From: Lysobacteraceae bacterium
Lineage (GTDB): Bacteria; Pseudomonadota; Gammaproteobacteria; Xanthomonadales; Rhodanobacteraceae
Assembly (NCBI GenBank): GCA_028870665.1
Contig: JAGWPB010000024.1
Location: forward strand, 1-38,519
Direction of reading: 5' to 3'
Length of the DNA stretch: 38,519 bases
In this document: positions 16,962 through 25,603 of the stretch, piece after piece
Layout of the letters: every line of letters starts with the position of its first letter
Position numbering within the stretch: the stretch's first letter is position 1
Position numbers and translations under genes: made by a program
The notes under the pieces: generated by a model
Told to the model about the DNA's origin: nothing
What the model saw: only the letters and a program-made list of their open reading frames with translations
Database searches by the model: none

Positions 16962-18166
16962 GGCCCGCGCTCCAGCACGGCGCGCGGCGGCTGACCGCGA
17001 AAACCCATGCCGCGACGGGCGATCGCGCGGCGCAGCGGCGGCAGCGCCGCGGCCGCCAGCAGTGCCAGCGACGTCAGCGGCCGCAGCGCCGGTTCCGCCA
17101 GCCCGCCGAGGCGCACCAGCCCATGGCTGGCGCGCGCGGTGCCGTCGCGATCCGACGCGCGCTGCGCGGCATAGGCGGCGAGCAGGCCGGGCGCACCCGG
17201 ATCGGCCGCCCCGGCGACCCGCTCGGCCAGCGTCAACGCATCGCGCAGGCCGAGATTGAAGCCTTGCGCGCCGACCGGGTGCAGGGTCTGCGCGGCGTTG
17301 CCGATCAGCACCGCGCGCGTCGCGATCAGCGACTGTGCCAGCACGCCGCGGATCGCGTAGGCATGACGCCGCCCGGGCCGGGTCAGGCGTCCGGCCCGCG
17401 CACCGAAACGCGCCTGCGCCAGCTCGAGATAGCCCGCATCATCCAGTGCCGACACGGCATCCGCCCGCGCCGCGGCAACGCTCAGCACCAGCCCGGCGCG
17501 CCCCTGCGGCAGCGGCAGCAACGCGGTCGGCCCATCGTCACCGAAGCGCTCGTAGGCGCAGCCATCGAGCGTCTTCTGCGGCGTCAGCGTGCACACGAAC
17601 AAGGTCTGTGCGTAATCGAGGGTCGCCGCGCCAATGCCCAGCGCCGCGCGCACGCACGATTGCGTACCGTCGGCCCCGACCAGCAGCCGCGCCTGCAGCG
17701 TGCGCGCGCCGTCCGCCGCCGCCAGCCGCGCGCGCCAGCCTTCGCCGCTGCGTTCGAGTCCGGTCACCGTCGCCGGCGCCAGCCGCGTCAGCCGGGTGCA
17801 GGCATCCAGACGCGCCAGCAGCGCCGCACCCAGCGCGCGCGCCGGCAGGGTATGGCCAAAACTGTCCAGCCCCAGTTCGGCAGCGTCGAGCCGGATCGCA
17901 CCGAAGACACCCGCGCGGCTGGCGTGGACGCTGCGTATCGGCGCCGCTTCGTGCGCCGCCAGCGGCCACACGCCCAGCGCGGCCAGGCCGTTGACGGTCG
18001 CACGCGCCAGCGCCAGGTTGCGCTCGTCGTAACCCGGATGCGCATCGGCGCGCGGCGCGGCGCTCTCGACCAGGGTGGCGGCGATGCCGGCGGCATCCAG
18101 CGCGATCGCCAGGCTGGCGCCGACCAATCCGCCGCCGACGATCAGGATCTCGGTGGACTCGATCAT
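16958..18166 (-). CDS. ubiH: 2-octaprenyl-6-methoxyphenol hydroxylase UbiH
   Basis: This 402-residue FAD monooxygenase fits UbiH, which hydroxylates C1 of the ubiquinone ring. The dinucleotide motif is ILIVGGGLVGASLAIALDAAGI. The DG motif is LVGADGTQSCVR. The third motif reads GNAAQTLHPVGAQGFNLGLRD, with Asn after Gly as in E. coli UbiH, so this is a marker of the subtype rather than a defect. DERNLALARATVNGLAALGVW is also UbiH-like. The frame extends to 18916, but the extension overlaps the divergent phosphatase-fold gene; the ATG at 18166 (MIESTEILIVGGG) is clear. It leads a two-gene unit with the next hydroxylase. Confidence 0.9.
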   Translation of the reverse strand: MIESTEILIVGGGLVGASLAIALDAAGIAATLVESAAPRADAHPGYDERNLALARATVNGLAALGVWPLAAHEAAPIRSVHASRAGVFGAIRLDAAELGLDSFGHTLPARALGAALLARLDACTRLTRLAPATVTGLERSGEGWRARLAAADGARTLQARLLVGADGTQSCVRAALGIGAATLDYAQTLFVCTLTPQKTLDGCAYERFGDDGPTALLPLPQGRAGLVLSVAAARADAVSALDDAGYLELAQARFGARAGRLTRPGRRHAYAIRGVLAQSLIATRAVLIGNAAQTLHPVGAQGFNLGLRDALTLAERVAGAADPGAPGLLAAYAAQRASDRDGTARASHGLVRLGGLAEPALRPLTSLALLAAAALPPLRRAIARRGMGFRGQPPRAVLERGP

Positions 18167-18217
18167 CCCCGGATCATACGCGGCACGGCTAAGATGACGC
18201 ATGGCCGATGCCGCTCC

Positions 18218-18823
18218 ATGCAACTGATCCTGGTCCGTTGCGGCCGCGCCGAGGCGCCGGCCGGCACCCTGCGCGGCCAGGCCGATCTGCCGCTGGCGGT
18301 GGACGGCTTCACCGCGATGCAGCGACTGGCGACCCACTGGAGCGGTGCCCCGCCGCGGTTCCTGTTCTGCTCGGACCAGCGGCGCGCATTGCAGAGCGCG
18401 CAGGTGCTGGCGGGGCGCTTCGCGCTGGAGCCGCTGGCCGACGCGCGCCTGCGCGAGCTCGATCTCGGCGACTGGAACGGGCTCAACTTCGCGCAGGCCG
18501 CCGCGGCCGCACCGCAGGACTGGCGGAACTGGAGTGTGGACTGGCTGCACCACGCCGCACCTGCCGGCGAGAGCTTCACGCAGCTGCTGGCGCGCACGCG
18601 CGCCTGGCTGGAGGCCGTGCTCGACGCCGCCCAGCGCGACGACCGCGTGCTGGCTGTCGCGCACGAGGGCAGCATCCGCGCCCTGCTCTGTCAAGCACTC
18701 GGACTCGACCCGCTGCAGGCGCGCTCGTTGCGCGTGGATAGCGCCGGTGTCAGCGCGATCGCGTTCCGAGACGGACGCTTTGAAGTATCCTATTTCAACT
18801 GCCCGCAGTTTCTTTCCGATTGA
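18218..18823 (+). CDS. Histidine phosphatase (phosphoglycerate mutase) fold protein with Cys in place of the catalytic His
   Basis: This 201-residue protein has the fold of the histidine phosphatase superfamily, which includes CobC (alpha-ribazole phosphatase), GpmB and SixA. It starts MQLILVRCGRAEAPAG. In active members this segment reads RHG, where His becomes phosphorylated; here it is Arg7-Cys8-Gly9, encoded by CGT TGC GGC, so two base changes from a His codon. Other parts of the site look intact: SDQRRALQSAQ (Arg55/56), LRELDLGDWNG with Glu80, and AVAHEGSIR with His149. It may thus be inactive, or use Cys in another chemistry. An alternative ATG at 18194 adds eight residues. It is followed 11 bp later by a membrane protein and then cob(I)alamin adenosyltransferase, which favours a CobC-like origin. 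Confidence 0.85.
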   Translation: MQLILVRCGRAEAPAGTLRGQADLPLAVDGFTAMQRLATHWSGAPPRFLFCSDQRRALQSAQVLAGRFALEPLADARLRELDLGDWNGLNFAQAAAAAPQDWRNWSVDWLHHAAPAGESFTQLLARTRAWLEAVLDAAQRDDRVLAVAHEGSIRALLCQALGLDPLQARSLRVDSAGVSAIAFRDGRFEVSYFNCPQFLSD

Positions 18824-18834
18824 GGCTCCGTCCA

Positions 18835-19401
18835 ATGCAGCCTGCCGTTGCGGCCCGCCGCTTTTCGCCCCGCTTCCTGGCGCTGACCGGGCTGATCGCG
18901 CTGGCGGTCGGCACACGTCTGCTGATCCACTTCGTGCCTGGCGTGCTGCCGTGGAACTTCACCCCGGTCGAAGCGCTGGGCCTGTTCGGCGGCGCCTGTT
19001 TCAGCTCGCGCCGCGACGCCTTCCTGGTGCCGCTGGTGGCGATGGCGCTGTCGGACCTGGTCATCGGCCTGCATCCGCTGATCCCGGTGGTGTATGCCTG
19101 CATCGCCGGCAGCGTGCTGCTCGGCTTCGGCCTGACGCAGCGACTGAGCGTGCTGCGCGTGGCCACCGCCGCCGTCGCCAGCGCGACCGGCTTCTATCTG
19201 GTCACCAACTTCGCGGTCTGGGCGACCTCGGCGATGTATCCGCACAACGCGGCCGGCCTGATCGCCTGCTACGTCGCCGGCCTGCCGTTCTATCCGGCGA
19301 CGCTGGCCGGCACGCTGGTCTGGAGCGGCGTGCTGTTCGGCGGCTACGCGCTGCTGGCACGGCGCTGGCCGACGCTGGCCGCGCCGCCGCAGGCCGCCTG
19401 A
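18835..19401 (+). CDS. Small multi-pass membrane protein, DUF6580-like
   Basis: This 188-residue protein has about five or six hydrophobic segments. I place it tentatively with the DUF6580 family from the conserved-looking stretch NFTPVEALGLFGGACFSSRRDAFLVPLVAMALSDLVIG followed by further helices (no function is established that I know of). Size and topology recall substrate-binding S components of ECF vitamin transporters. BtuM, a solitary S-component-like cobalamin protein in some Gram-negatives that uses a cysteine to bind the cobalt, is a possible relative; here Cys55, Cys89 and one in LIACYVAG are present. That link is inference from size, topology and the neighbouring cobalamin adenosyltransferase. 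The start at 18835 lies 11 bp after the upstream stop, with GAGG in front. A longer start at 18820 would overlap the stop. Confidence 0.75.
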   Translation: MQPAVAARRFSPRFLALTGLIALAVGTRLLIHFVPGVLPWNFTPVEALGLFGGACFSSRRDAFLVPLVAMALSDLVIGLHPLIPVVYACIAGSVLLGFGLTQRLSVLRVATAAVASATGFYLVTNFAVWATSAMYPHNAAGLIACYVAGLPFYPATLAGTLVWSGVLFGGYALLARRWPTLAAPPQAA

Positions 19402-19415
19402 GCGGCGCGCGCCGC

Positions 19416-19976
19416 ATGGGCAACCGCCTCTCGAAGATCTACACCCGCACCGGCGACGACGGCAGCACCGGGCTGGGCGACGGCACCCGCGTGCCGAAGG
19501 ACGCCGCTCGCGTCGCCGCCTACGGCACCCTCGACGAGCTCAACAGCGTGCTCGGCATGGTCCTCGCCAGCGCCGACCTGGCGGCGCCGCTGCGCGCCGA
19601 GTTCGCGCGCATCCAGCACACCCTGTTCGACCTCGGCGGCGAACTGTGCATTCCCGGCACCGCGCTGGTGGACGACGCCGACGTGACCTGGCTGGAGCAG
19701 ACGCTCGACCGCCACAACGAGAACCTGCCCGCCCTGAAGGACTTCATCCTGCCCGGCGGCGGCATGGCGGCGGCGACCTGCCATCTGGCGCGCACCGTAT
19801 GCCGCCGCGCCGAGCGCGAAACGGTGGCGCTGGCGCGCACCGAGCCGGTGCGTGCCGAAGCGCTGCGCTATCTCAATCGCCTGTCCGACCTGCTGTTCGT
19901 CTACGCCCGCGTGCTGGCGCGCGCAGGCGGCCACGGCGAGGTGCTCTGGCAGCACGCGCGGCGCCGGGGCAGCTGA
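19416..19976 (+). CDS. Cob(I)alamin adenosyltransferase, PduO type
   Basis: This 186-residue enzyme transfers the adenosyl group of ATP to cob(I)alamin to form coenzyme B12. The N-terminal ATP-binding motif is IYTRTGDDGSTGLGDG, followed by KDAARVAAYGTLDELNSVLG, the PduO signature. C-terminal helices contain CHLARTVCRRAERETVAL and RYLNRLSDLLFVYAR, also diagnostic. The protein is a trimer in relatives. Start at 19416, 14 bp after the membrane protein gene, and its TGA stop shares one base with the ATG of the deacetylase-family gene. No de novo corrin genes are in the window, so the enzyme probably serves salvaged cobalamin. Confidence 0.94.
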   Translation: MGNRLSKIYTRTGDDGSTGLGDGTRVPKDAARVAAYGTLDELNSVLGMVLASADLAAPLRAEFARIQHTLFDLGGELCIPGTALVDDADVTWLEQTLDRHNENLPALKDFILPGGGMAAATCHLARTVCRRAERETVALARTEPVRAEALRYLNRLSDLLFVYARVLARAGGHGEVLWQHARRRGS

Positions 19977-20896
19977 TGCTGCGGCTGTACACGCACGCGG
20001 CCTGTCTGGAGCACCAGCCGGGTCCGGGCCACCCCGAGGCATCCGCACGCCTGCAGGCGGTGCTGGCGGCACTGGATCAGGATCGCTTTGCCGCGCTCGA
20101 TCGCGTCGACGCGCCGCGGGTGACGCTGGAGCAGCTGGCGCGCGTGCACAGCAGCGCGCACATCGAGCGCGTCTTCACTACCGCGCCGCAGGATGGACTG
20201 GCGCGCCTGGACGCCGACACCGCGATGTCGCCGGGCTCGCTGGAGGCGGCGCTGCGCGCCGCCGGCGCGGTCTGCGCCGCGGTGGATGCGGCGCTCAGCG
20301 GCTCCGCGGCGCGCGCATTCTGCGCGGTGCGCCCGCCCGGCCATCACGCCACCCGCGACGCGGCGATGGGCTTCTGCCTGTTCAACAACGTCGCCGTCGG
20401 CACCGCGCAGGCGCTGGCCGTGCACGGGCTGAAACGCGTCGCGGTGGTCGATTTCGACGTTCATCACGGCAACGGTACCCAGGACATCTTCGCGCGCGAG
20501 CCGCGTGTGCTGTACGTGTCCTCGCACCAGATGCCGCTGTACCCGGGCAGCGGCGCCGGCAACGAATGCGGCGTCGGCAATATCGTCAACGCACCGCTGC
20601 CGCCGGGCACCGGCTCCGGAGAGTTTCGGGCGCAGTGGCACGAGGCGCTGCTGCCGCGCATCGCCGCCTTTCGCCCGCAGCTGATCCTGGTGTCGGCGGG
20701 CTTCGACGCGCACCGGCTCGACCCGCTGGCCAATCTTGACCTGGACACCGAGGACTACGCCTGGCTGACCCGGCGCCTCGCCGAGCTCGCCGACGCGCAC
20801 GCCGGCGGCCGCCTGGTGTCGAGTCTCGAAGGCGGCTACAGCCTCACCGCGCTGCGCGCCAGCACCGCCGCGCATGTCGGCGCCCTGATGGACTGA
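19976..20896 (+). CDS. Histone deacetylase family protein (class II-like amidohydrolase)
   Basis: This 306-residue protein is of the zinc-dependent histone deacetylase/acetoin utilisation/acetylpolyamine amidohydrolase superfamily. It has RPPGHHAT with the paired active-site His123-His124, metal ligands in VVDFDVHHGNGTQD (Asp161, His163) and a third ligand region in SAGFDAHRLDPLA. YTHAACLEHQPGPGHPEASARL is the typical N-terminus of the bacterial class II-like subgroup. Translation should be coupled to the upstream adenosyltransferase through TGATG. The natural substrate in bacteria could be acetyl-lysine on proteins or an acetylated small molecule; nothing here decides. Confidence 0.92.
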   Translation: MLRLYTHAACLEHQPGPGHPEASARLQAVLAALDQDRFAALDRVDAPRVTLEQLARVHSSAHIERVFTTAPQDGLARLDADTAMSPGSLEAALRAAGAVCAAVDAALSGSAARAFCAVRPPGHHATRDAAMGFCLFNNVAVGTAQALAVHGLKRVAVVDFDVHHGNGTQDIFAREPRVLYVSSHQMPLYPGSGAGNECGVGNIVNAPLPPGTGSGEFRAQWHEALLPRIAAFRPQLILVSAGFDAHRLDPLANLDLDTEDYAWLTRRLAELADAHAGGRLVSSLEGGYSLTALRASTAAHVGALMD

Positions 20897-20968
20897 GCGC
20901 GCGACTGCAGGGACCTTGTCCCGCATCCCCTGCGCATGCCGCCGGTCGCGGCTTTCTGCTAGGTTTGC

Positions 20969-23251
20969 ATGCCACGTCCACAGGGGGTTTCGGTGCCGCG
21001 TCGTCCTGCTTCCCTGCCGCCGCGACGGTTGCTCGCGCTGGCGGTCGCGATCGCCGCGACCGCGCCGCTGCACGCCGCCGATCGCATCGCCGGGACCGCC
21101 TGTCCGCTGGGCAGCATCCTGTGCCCGAAGCCGGCAATCGACTATTCGCAATGCCCGGTCAATCCGCTGCTGGCGGACTATGTGCCGGGCCTTCCCGCCG
21201 CCGGCGTCCGCGCCGACGCGCCGACCGACATCCGCGCGGCACGTTCCGCCAGCAGCGACGGCCGCGAGTACACGCTGACCGGCAACGTCGCCCTGCAGCG
21301 ACTGGACCAGCTGCTGCGCGCCGACCGCATCGACTACGACCGCGACAGCACCGCTTACGCCGCCAGCGGCAACGTGCGCTACCAGGACCACGCACTGCTG
21401 CTGCGCGCCAGCAGCATCCGCGGCACCACCACGCCCGACCGTGCCACGGCACGCGACGTGCGGTACCTGCTGCTGGCCGCGCACGGCAACGGCAGCGCCC
21501 AGGCCGCGCAGATCCTCGACCGCGAACGCAGCGCCTACAGCGAGGCCACCTACAGCACCTGCGATCCGCGCCACCGGCTGTGGGAGATGTCGGCACGGCG
21601 CATCGACATCGACAGCGCCACCGGCATCGGCCGTGCCCGCGACGTCAGCATGCGCATCAAGGGCGTGCCGTTCTTCTGGCTGCCCTACCTGCGATTCCCG
21701 GCCAACGGCCAGCGCATGAGCGGCCTGCTGGCGCCGAGCTTCGGCGTTTCGAGCAACTCGGGCTTTTACCTGCGCCTTCCCTACTACCTCAACCTGGCGC
21801 CCAATTACGACGCCACCGTGACCCCGCAGATCTACGGCAACCGCGGCGCCATGCTGGGCGGGCAGTTCCGCTATCTCACCGCGTCCAGCCACGGCAGCAT
21901 CGATGCCGACTACATGCCTCACGACCGCATGGCCGGCGGCCGGCGCTGGTCGCTGCAGGCGCAAGACAGCACCACGCTCGGCAACGGCTGGTCGTTCAAC
22001 GCCAACATCAATCGCGTCAGCGACAGCCGCTACTTCGAGGACTTCGGCAACAGCCTGACCCTGGCCGCGACCAGCCTGCTGGGATCCAGCGCCTATCTCT
22101 ACGGCAGCGGCAGCTGGTGGAACGCATCGCTGGGCATCGACACCTTCCAGCTCACCGACCCCACCCTGCCCTACACCGCGCTGCCCTACGCGCGGCTGCC
22201 GCGCGCCACCTTCAACGCCGACCTGCCGCTGGCCGGCGCCCTCGAGCTCGGTCTGCGCAGCGAGGCGGTCGCGTTCCGCAAGCGCGGCGCGCTCGAGGGC
22301 GACCGCCTCGACCTGTACCCCTATCTGGCGTTGCCGCTGCAGGGCGCGGCCTGGTTCGTGCGTCCGGAACTGGGCTACCGCTATACGACCTACCAGCTGC
22401 AGCAGGCCACCAACGGCAGTCCCGATCGCGGACTGCCGATCGCCAGCGTCGATGCCGGGCTGGTCTTCGACCGCGACATGCACCTGTTCGGCAACGATTA
22501 CACGCAGACCCTGGAGCCGCAGGCCTATTACCTCTACGTACCCTACCGCAACCAGAACAGCCTGCCGGTGTTCGATACCCAGCCGCTGACCTTCGACTAC
22601 TGGCAGATGTTCAGCAGCAATACCTATTCCGGCGCCGATCGCCAGATCAACGCCAACAATCTGACCCTGGCGCTGACCTCGCGCCTGCTCGACGCGGGCG
22701 GTGTCGAACGGCTGTCGGCCAGCCTCGGCGAGATCCTGTATTTCACCCCGCAGCGGGTCACCCTGCCGGGCATCCCGGCGACCGCCTACAGCCGCTCCAA
22801 TTATGTCGGCACCCTGAGCGTGGCGCTGTCGCCGGACTGGCGCCTCGACGTCGCCCAGCAGTACGACCCCAATGCGCAACGGATGACCGTCTCCACGATC
22901 GGCGTGCAGCGCCGCATCGGCGCTGACGGGGTGTTCAACTTCGCCTACCGCTATCGCCAGGGCCTGCTCGACCAGTACGACGTCTCCGCGCTGTGGCCGC
23001 TGAACGCCAGCTGGAGCCTGATCGGGCGCTGGAACTACTCGCTGCGCGACCACAGCACGCTGGAGGCGCTCGGCGGCGTGGAATGGGACAGCTGCTGCAT
23101 GGCGGTGCGCGTGGTGGCGCGACACTATGTGCGCGACTTCGCCGGCGATACCAGCAACGCGATCATGTTCGAGGTCGAGTTCAAGGGCCTCGGCGACGTC
23201 GGCCAGAAGACCGGCGATTTCCTGCGCCGTGCTATCCTCGGTTATCAATGA
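20969..23251 (+). CDS. lptD: LPS-assembly outer membrane protein LptD
   Basis: This 760-residue protein is LptD (OstA/Imp), the outer-membrane barrel that, with LptE, inserts lipopolysaccharide into the outer leaflet. After a signal region (LLALAVAIAATAPLHA) comes the OstA-like jellyroll (YTLTGNVALQRLDQLLRADRIDYD, SGNVRYQDHALLLRASS). The barrel follows with many alternating strands and aromatic residues. Cysteines needed for the disulfide network are present: the N-terminal CPLGSILCP cluster, YSTCDPRHRLWEM and the Cys709-Cys710 pair in WDSCCMAVRVV. It ends in aromatic-rich strands. I keep the ATG at 20969; a GTG a few codons later is possible. It heads the lptD-surA-pdxA-rsmA-apaG-apaH group. 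Confidence 0.95.
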   Translation: MPRPQGVSVPRRPASLPPRRLLALAVAIAATAPLHAADRIAGTACPLGSILCPKPAIDYSQCPVNPLLADYVPGLPAAGVRADAPTDIRAARSASSDGREYTLTGNVALQRLDQLLRADRIDYDRDSTAYAASGNVRYQDHALLLRASSIRGTTTPDRATARDVRYLLLAAHGNGSAQAAQILDRERSAYSEATYSTCDPRHRLWEMSARRIDIDSATGIGRARDVSMRIKGVPFFWLPYLRFPANGQRMSGLLAPSFGVSSNSGFYLRLPYYLNLAPNYDATVTPQIYGNRGAMLGGQFRYLTASSHGSIDADYMPHDRMAGGRRWSLQAQDSTTLGNGWSFNANINRVSDSRYFEDFGNSLTLAATSLLGSSAYLYGSGSWWNASLGIDTFQLTDPTLPYTALPYARLPRATFNADLPLAGALELGLRSEAVAFRKRGALEGDRLDLYPYLALPLQGAAWFVRPELGYRYTTYQLQQATNGSPDRGLPIASVDAGLVFDRDMHLFGNDYTQTLEPQAYYLYVPYRNQNSLPVFDTQPLTFDYWQMFSSNTYSGADRQINANNLTLALTSRLLDAGGVERLSASLGEILYFTPQRVTLPGIPATAYSRSNYVGTLSVALSPDWRLDVAQQYDPNAQRMTVSTIGVQRRIGADGVFNFAYRYRQGLLDQYDVSALWPLNASWSLIGRWNYSLRDHSTLEALGGVEWDSCCMAVRVVARHYVRDFAGDTSNAIMFEVEFKGLGDVGQKTGDFLRRAILGYQ

Positions 23252-23282
23252 TTTCCGCGCCTTGCGGCGCCCGGCATCCCCC

Positions 23283-24605
23283 ATGAAACGACTTCACGCC
23301 CTCCTCCTGTCGGCGCTTGCGCTGGTCGCGTGCAACACGGCACAGGCCCAGCTGCTGCAGCCGCCGCAGCCCCTCGACCGCATCGTGGCCGTGGTCAACG
23401 ACGGTGTCGTCCTGCAGAGCGAGCTCGACGGTGCCCTGGCCCAGGTCGAGCACCAGTTCGCCGCCAATCCGCAGCAGCTGCCGCCGAGGCCGGTGCTCGA
23501 ACGGCAGGTGCTCGAGCGCCTGATCCTGATGAAGCTGCAGGTGCAGCGCGCCGAGGAAAACGGCATCCGGGTCAGCGACAACGAGGTCGATGCCGCGGTC
23601 GCCAATGTCGCCCGGCAGAACAAGCTGACGCCCGACCAGCTGCAGCAGGCGATCGTGCAGCAAGGCGGCGACTACGCCGCGTTTCGCAAGCAGATCGCCG
23701 ACCAGATTCTCGTGCAACGACTGCGCGACGCGGTGCTGCAGGGCAGCGTCCAGGTCACCGACGCCGAGGTCAACAACCTGCTTGACAGTCCCGCGTTCAA
23801 GGCCGGCGACGTCGAGATGGCGCAGATCCTGATCGCGGTACCCGAGGCCGCGACGCCGGACCAGGTCGCCGCGGCGCAGGCCAAGGCCGTCGACGTCGAG
23901 AAGGCGCTGGCCGGCGGACTCGATTTCACCGCCGCGGCCATCCGCTATTCGCAGGCGCCGGATGCGCTCGAGGGCGGCAAGCTCGGCTGGCGCCGGGTCG
24001 ACGAACTGCCGACCCAGTTCGCCGATCTGGTGCTGAAGATGAAGCCCGGCGAAGTCACGCCGCCGCTGCGCAGTCCGGACGGTTTCCACATCATCAAGCT
24101 GGTCGCGCAGCGTGCGCCGCAAAAGCAGCTGATCACCGAGTATCACGCGCGGCAGATCCTGATCAAGACCTCCGAGCTGGTCAGCAGCGAGCAGGCGCAG
24201 CAGAAGATCGCCGCTATCCGCAAGCAGATCGTCGACGGCAAGGCCGACTTCTCGGTGCTGGCCAAGATGGACTCCGGCGACGACACCACCGCCAACGCCG
24301 GCGGCGACATGGGCTGGTTCCCCGCCGACCAGTTCGGCACCGTCGTGGCGCAGCTGCTGCCGACACTGAAGGACAACGAGATCTCGCCGCCGTTCCAGTC
24401 GCCGCAGGGTTGGCACATCCTGCAGCTGCTGGGCAGCCGCCAGGTCGATCGCACCGAGGCGATGCAGCGCGAGCAGGCGCGCCAGGCGATCGGCAACCGC
24501 AAGGCCGAGGCGGCCTACAGCGATTTCCTGCGCGACCTGCGCGCCCAGGCCTACGTGCGCATCCTGCTGGGCGGCGCCGGCGAGGCCGGCACCGCGGCAC
24601 CGTGA
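23283..24605 (+). CDS. surA: Periplasmic chaperone and peptidyl-prolyl isomerase SurA
   Basis: This 440-residue periplasmic chaperone escorts outer-membrane proteins, including LptD, to the BAM complex. It has a signal peptide (MKRLHALLLSALALVACNTAQAQ), an N-terminal chaperone domain (LDRIVAVVNDGVVLQSELD), and two parvulin domains. The first contains AAIRYSQAPDALEGGKLGWRR and the second DSGDDTTANAGGDMGWFPADQF, both ending in F/WHI(I/L)(K/Q)L motifs. The signal cysteine (VAC) is not a good lipobox, so it is probably soluble. It starts 31 bp after lptD and its stop overlaps the pdxA GTG. SurA substrates include LptD and BAM clients, so this operon links chaperone and client. Confidence 0.95.
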   Translation: MKRLHALLLSALALVACNTAQAQLLQPPQPLDRIVAVVNDGVVLQSELDGALAQVEHQFAANPQQLPPRPVLERQVLERLILMKLQVQRAEENGIRVSDNEVDAAVANVARQNKLTPDQLQQAIVQQGGDYAAFRKQIADQILVQRLRDAVLQGSVQVTDAEVNNLLDSPAFKAGDVEMAQILIAVPEAATPDQVAAAQAKAVDVEKALAGGLDFTAAAIRYSQAPDALEGGKLGWRRVDELPTQFADLVLKMKPGEVTPPLRSPDGFHIIKLVAQRAPQKQLITEYHARQILIKTSELVSSEQAQQKIAAIRKQIVDGKADFSVLAKMDSGDDTTANAGGDMGWFPADQFGTVVAQLLPTLKDNEISPPFQSPQGWHILQLLGSRQVDRTEAMQREQARQAIGNRKAEAAYSDFLRDLRAQAYVRILLGGAGEAGTAAP

Positions 24606-25603
24606 ACGCCGGCGCGGCGTTGCCGCGCCTGGCCCTGACCGCCGGCGAGCCGGCCGGCATCGGTCCCGAGCTGCTGGCGAGGCTGGCGGCGACCGCGCTC
24701 CCGGCCGACCTGATCGCGATCGCCGATCCCGGCCTGCTCGAACGCGCCGCGGCACGTTGCGGCATCCGGCTCCACCTCGAAACCGACGATCAGCGCCCAC
24801 GCGCGCTGCGCGCCGCCGGCAGCCTGCGCGTGATCGAAGTGCCGTTGCGCGCAACCGAGCAGCCGGGCATGCCCGATCCGCGCAACGCCTTCCACGTCCT
24901 GGCCACCCTGGCGCAGGCGGCCGACGGCTGCCTGTCGGGAGCGTTCGACGCCGTGGTCACCGGCCCGGTGCAGAAGTCGGTGATCAACGACGCCGGCGAG
25001 GCGTTCAGCGGCCACACCGAGTTCTTCGCCCGCCGCGCCGGCGCCGAGGTGGTGATGCTGCTGGCCAGCGATCGCCTGCGCGTCGCCCTGGCCACCACCC
25101 ACCTGCCGCTGGCGGCGGTGCCGGCGGCGATCACCCGCGAGGGCCTCATGCGCACCCTGCGCATCCTGCGCCACGCGCTGACCGCACAGTTCGGCATCGC
25201 GCAGCCGCGCATCGCCGTGCTCGGCCTCAATCCGCACGCGGGCGAGAGCGGCCACCTCGGCCGCGAGGAGATCGAGGTGATCGAGCCCGCGCTGGACGCT
25301 TTGCGCGGCGAGGGCTTCACCCTGCTCGGACCGCTGCCGGCCGACACCGCCTTCGTGCCCGCGCTGCGAGCGAACTACGACGCCGTGCTGGCGATGTATC
25401 ACGACCAGGCGCTGCCGGTGCTCAAGGCGGAGGCCTTCGAGCGCGCGGTCAACGTCACCCTCGGCCTGCCCTTCGTGCGCACCTCGGTGGACCACGGCAC
25501 CGCGCTCGATCGCGCCGGCCGCGGCGACGCCGACGCGCGCAGCCTGATCGCCGCCGCCGAACTCGCGCTCGCCCTCGTCGCGCGCCGCAGCCCCGCCGCA
25601 TGA
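24602..25603 (+). CDS. pdxA: 4-hydroxythreonine-4-phosphate dehydrogenase
   Basis: This 333-residue NAD-dependent enzyme oxidises 4-phosphohydroxy-L-threonine in the DXP-dependent pyridoxal phosphate pathway. It starts with a GTG at 24602, overlapping the surA stop by GTGA. Family motifs are LTAGEPAGIGPELLARL at the N-terminus, FSGHTEFFARRAG with a metal-binding His, GLNPHAGESGHLGREE and AMYHDQALPVLK with further metal ligands, and FVRTSVDHGTALDRAGRG near the C-terminus. The length is normal. Its TGA overlaps the rsmA ATG (25600-25603). The surA-pdxA-rsmA order is also that of E. coli. Confidence 0.95.
   Translation: MNAGAALPRLALTAGEPAGIGPELLARLAATALPADLIAIADPGLLERAAARCGIRLHLETDDQRPRALRAAGSLRVIEVPLRATEQPGMPDPRNAFHVLATLAQAADGCLSGAFDAVVTGPVQKSVINDAGEAFSGHTEFFARRAGAEVVMLLASDRLRVALATTHLPLAAVPAAITREGLMRTLRILRHALTAQFGIAQPRIAVLGLNPHAGESGHLGREEIEVIEPALDALRGEGFTLLGPLPADTAFVPALRANYDAVLAMYHDQALPVLKAEAFERAVNVTLGLPFVRTSVDHGTALDRAGRGDADARSLIAAAELALALVARRSPAA

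Noticed and set aside
17240-17340. GNAAQ in place of the usual GD motif in UbiH looked like a damaged FAD site
   Set aside because: Asn at this place is normal for UbiH proteins, including E. coli UbiH.
19901-23284. 1127-codon open frame on the minus strand opposite lptD, the deacetylase and the adenosyltransferase
   Set aside because: It runs antisense to three clear genes, has low-complexity composition and no recognisable motif.
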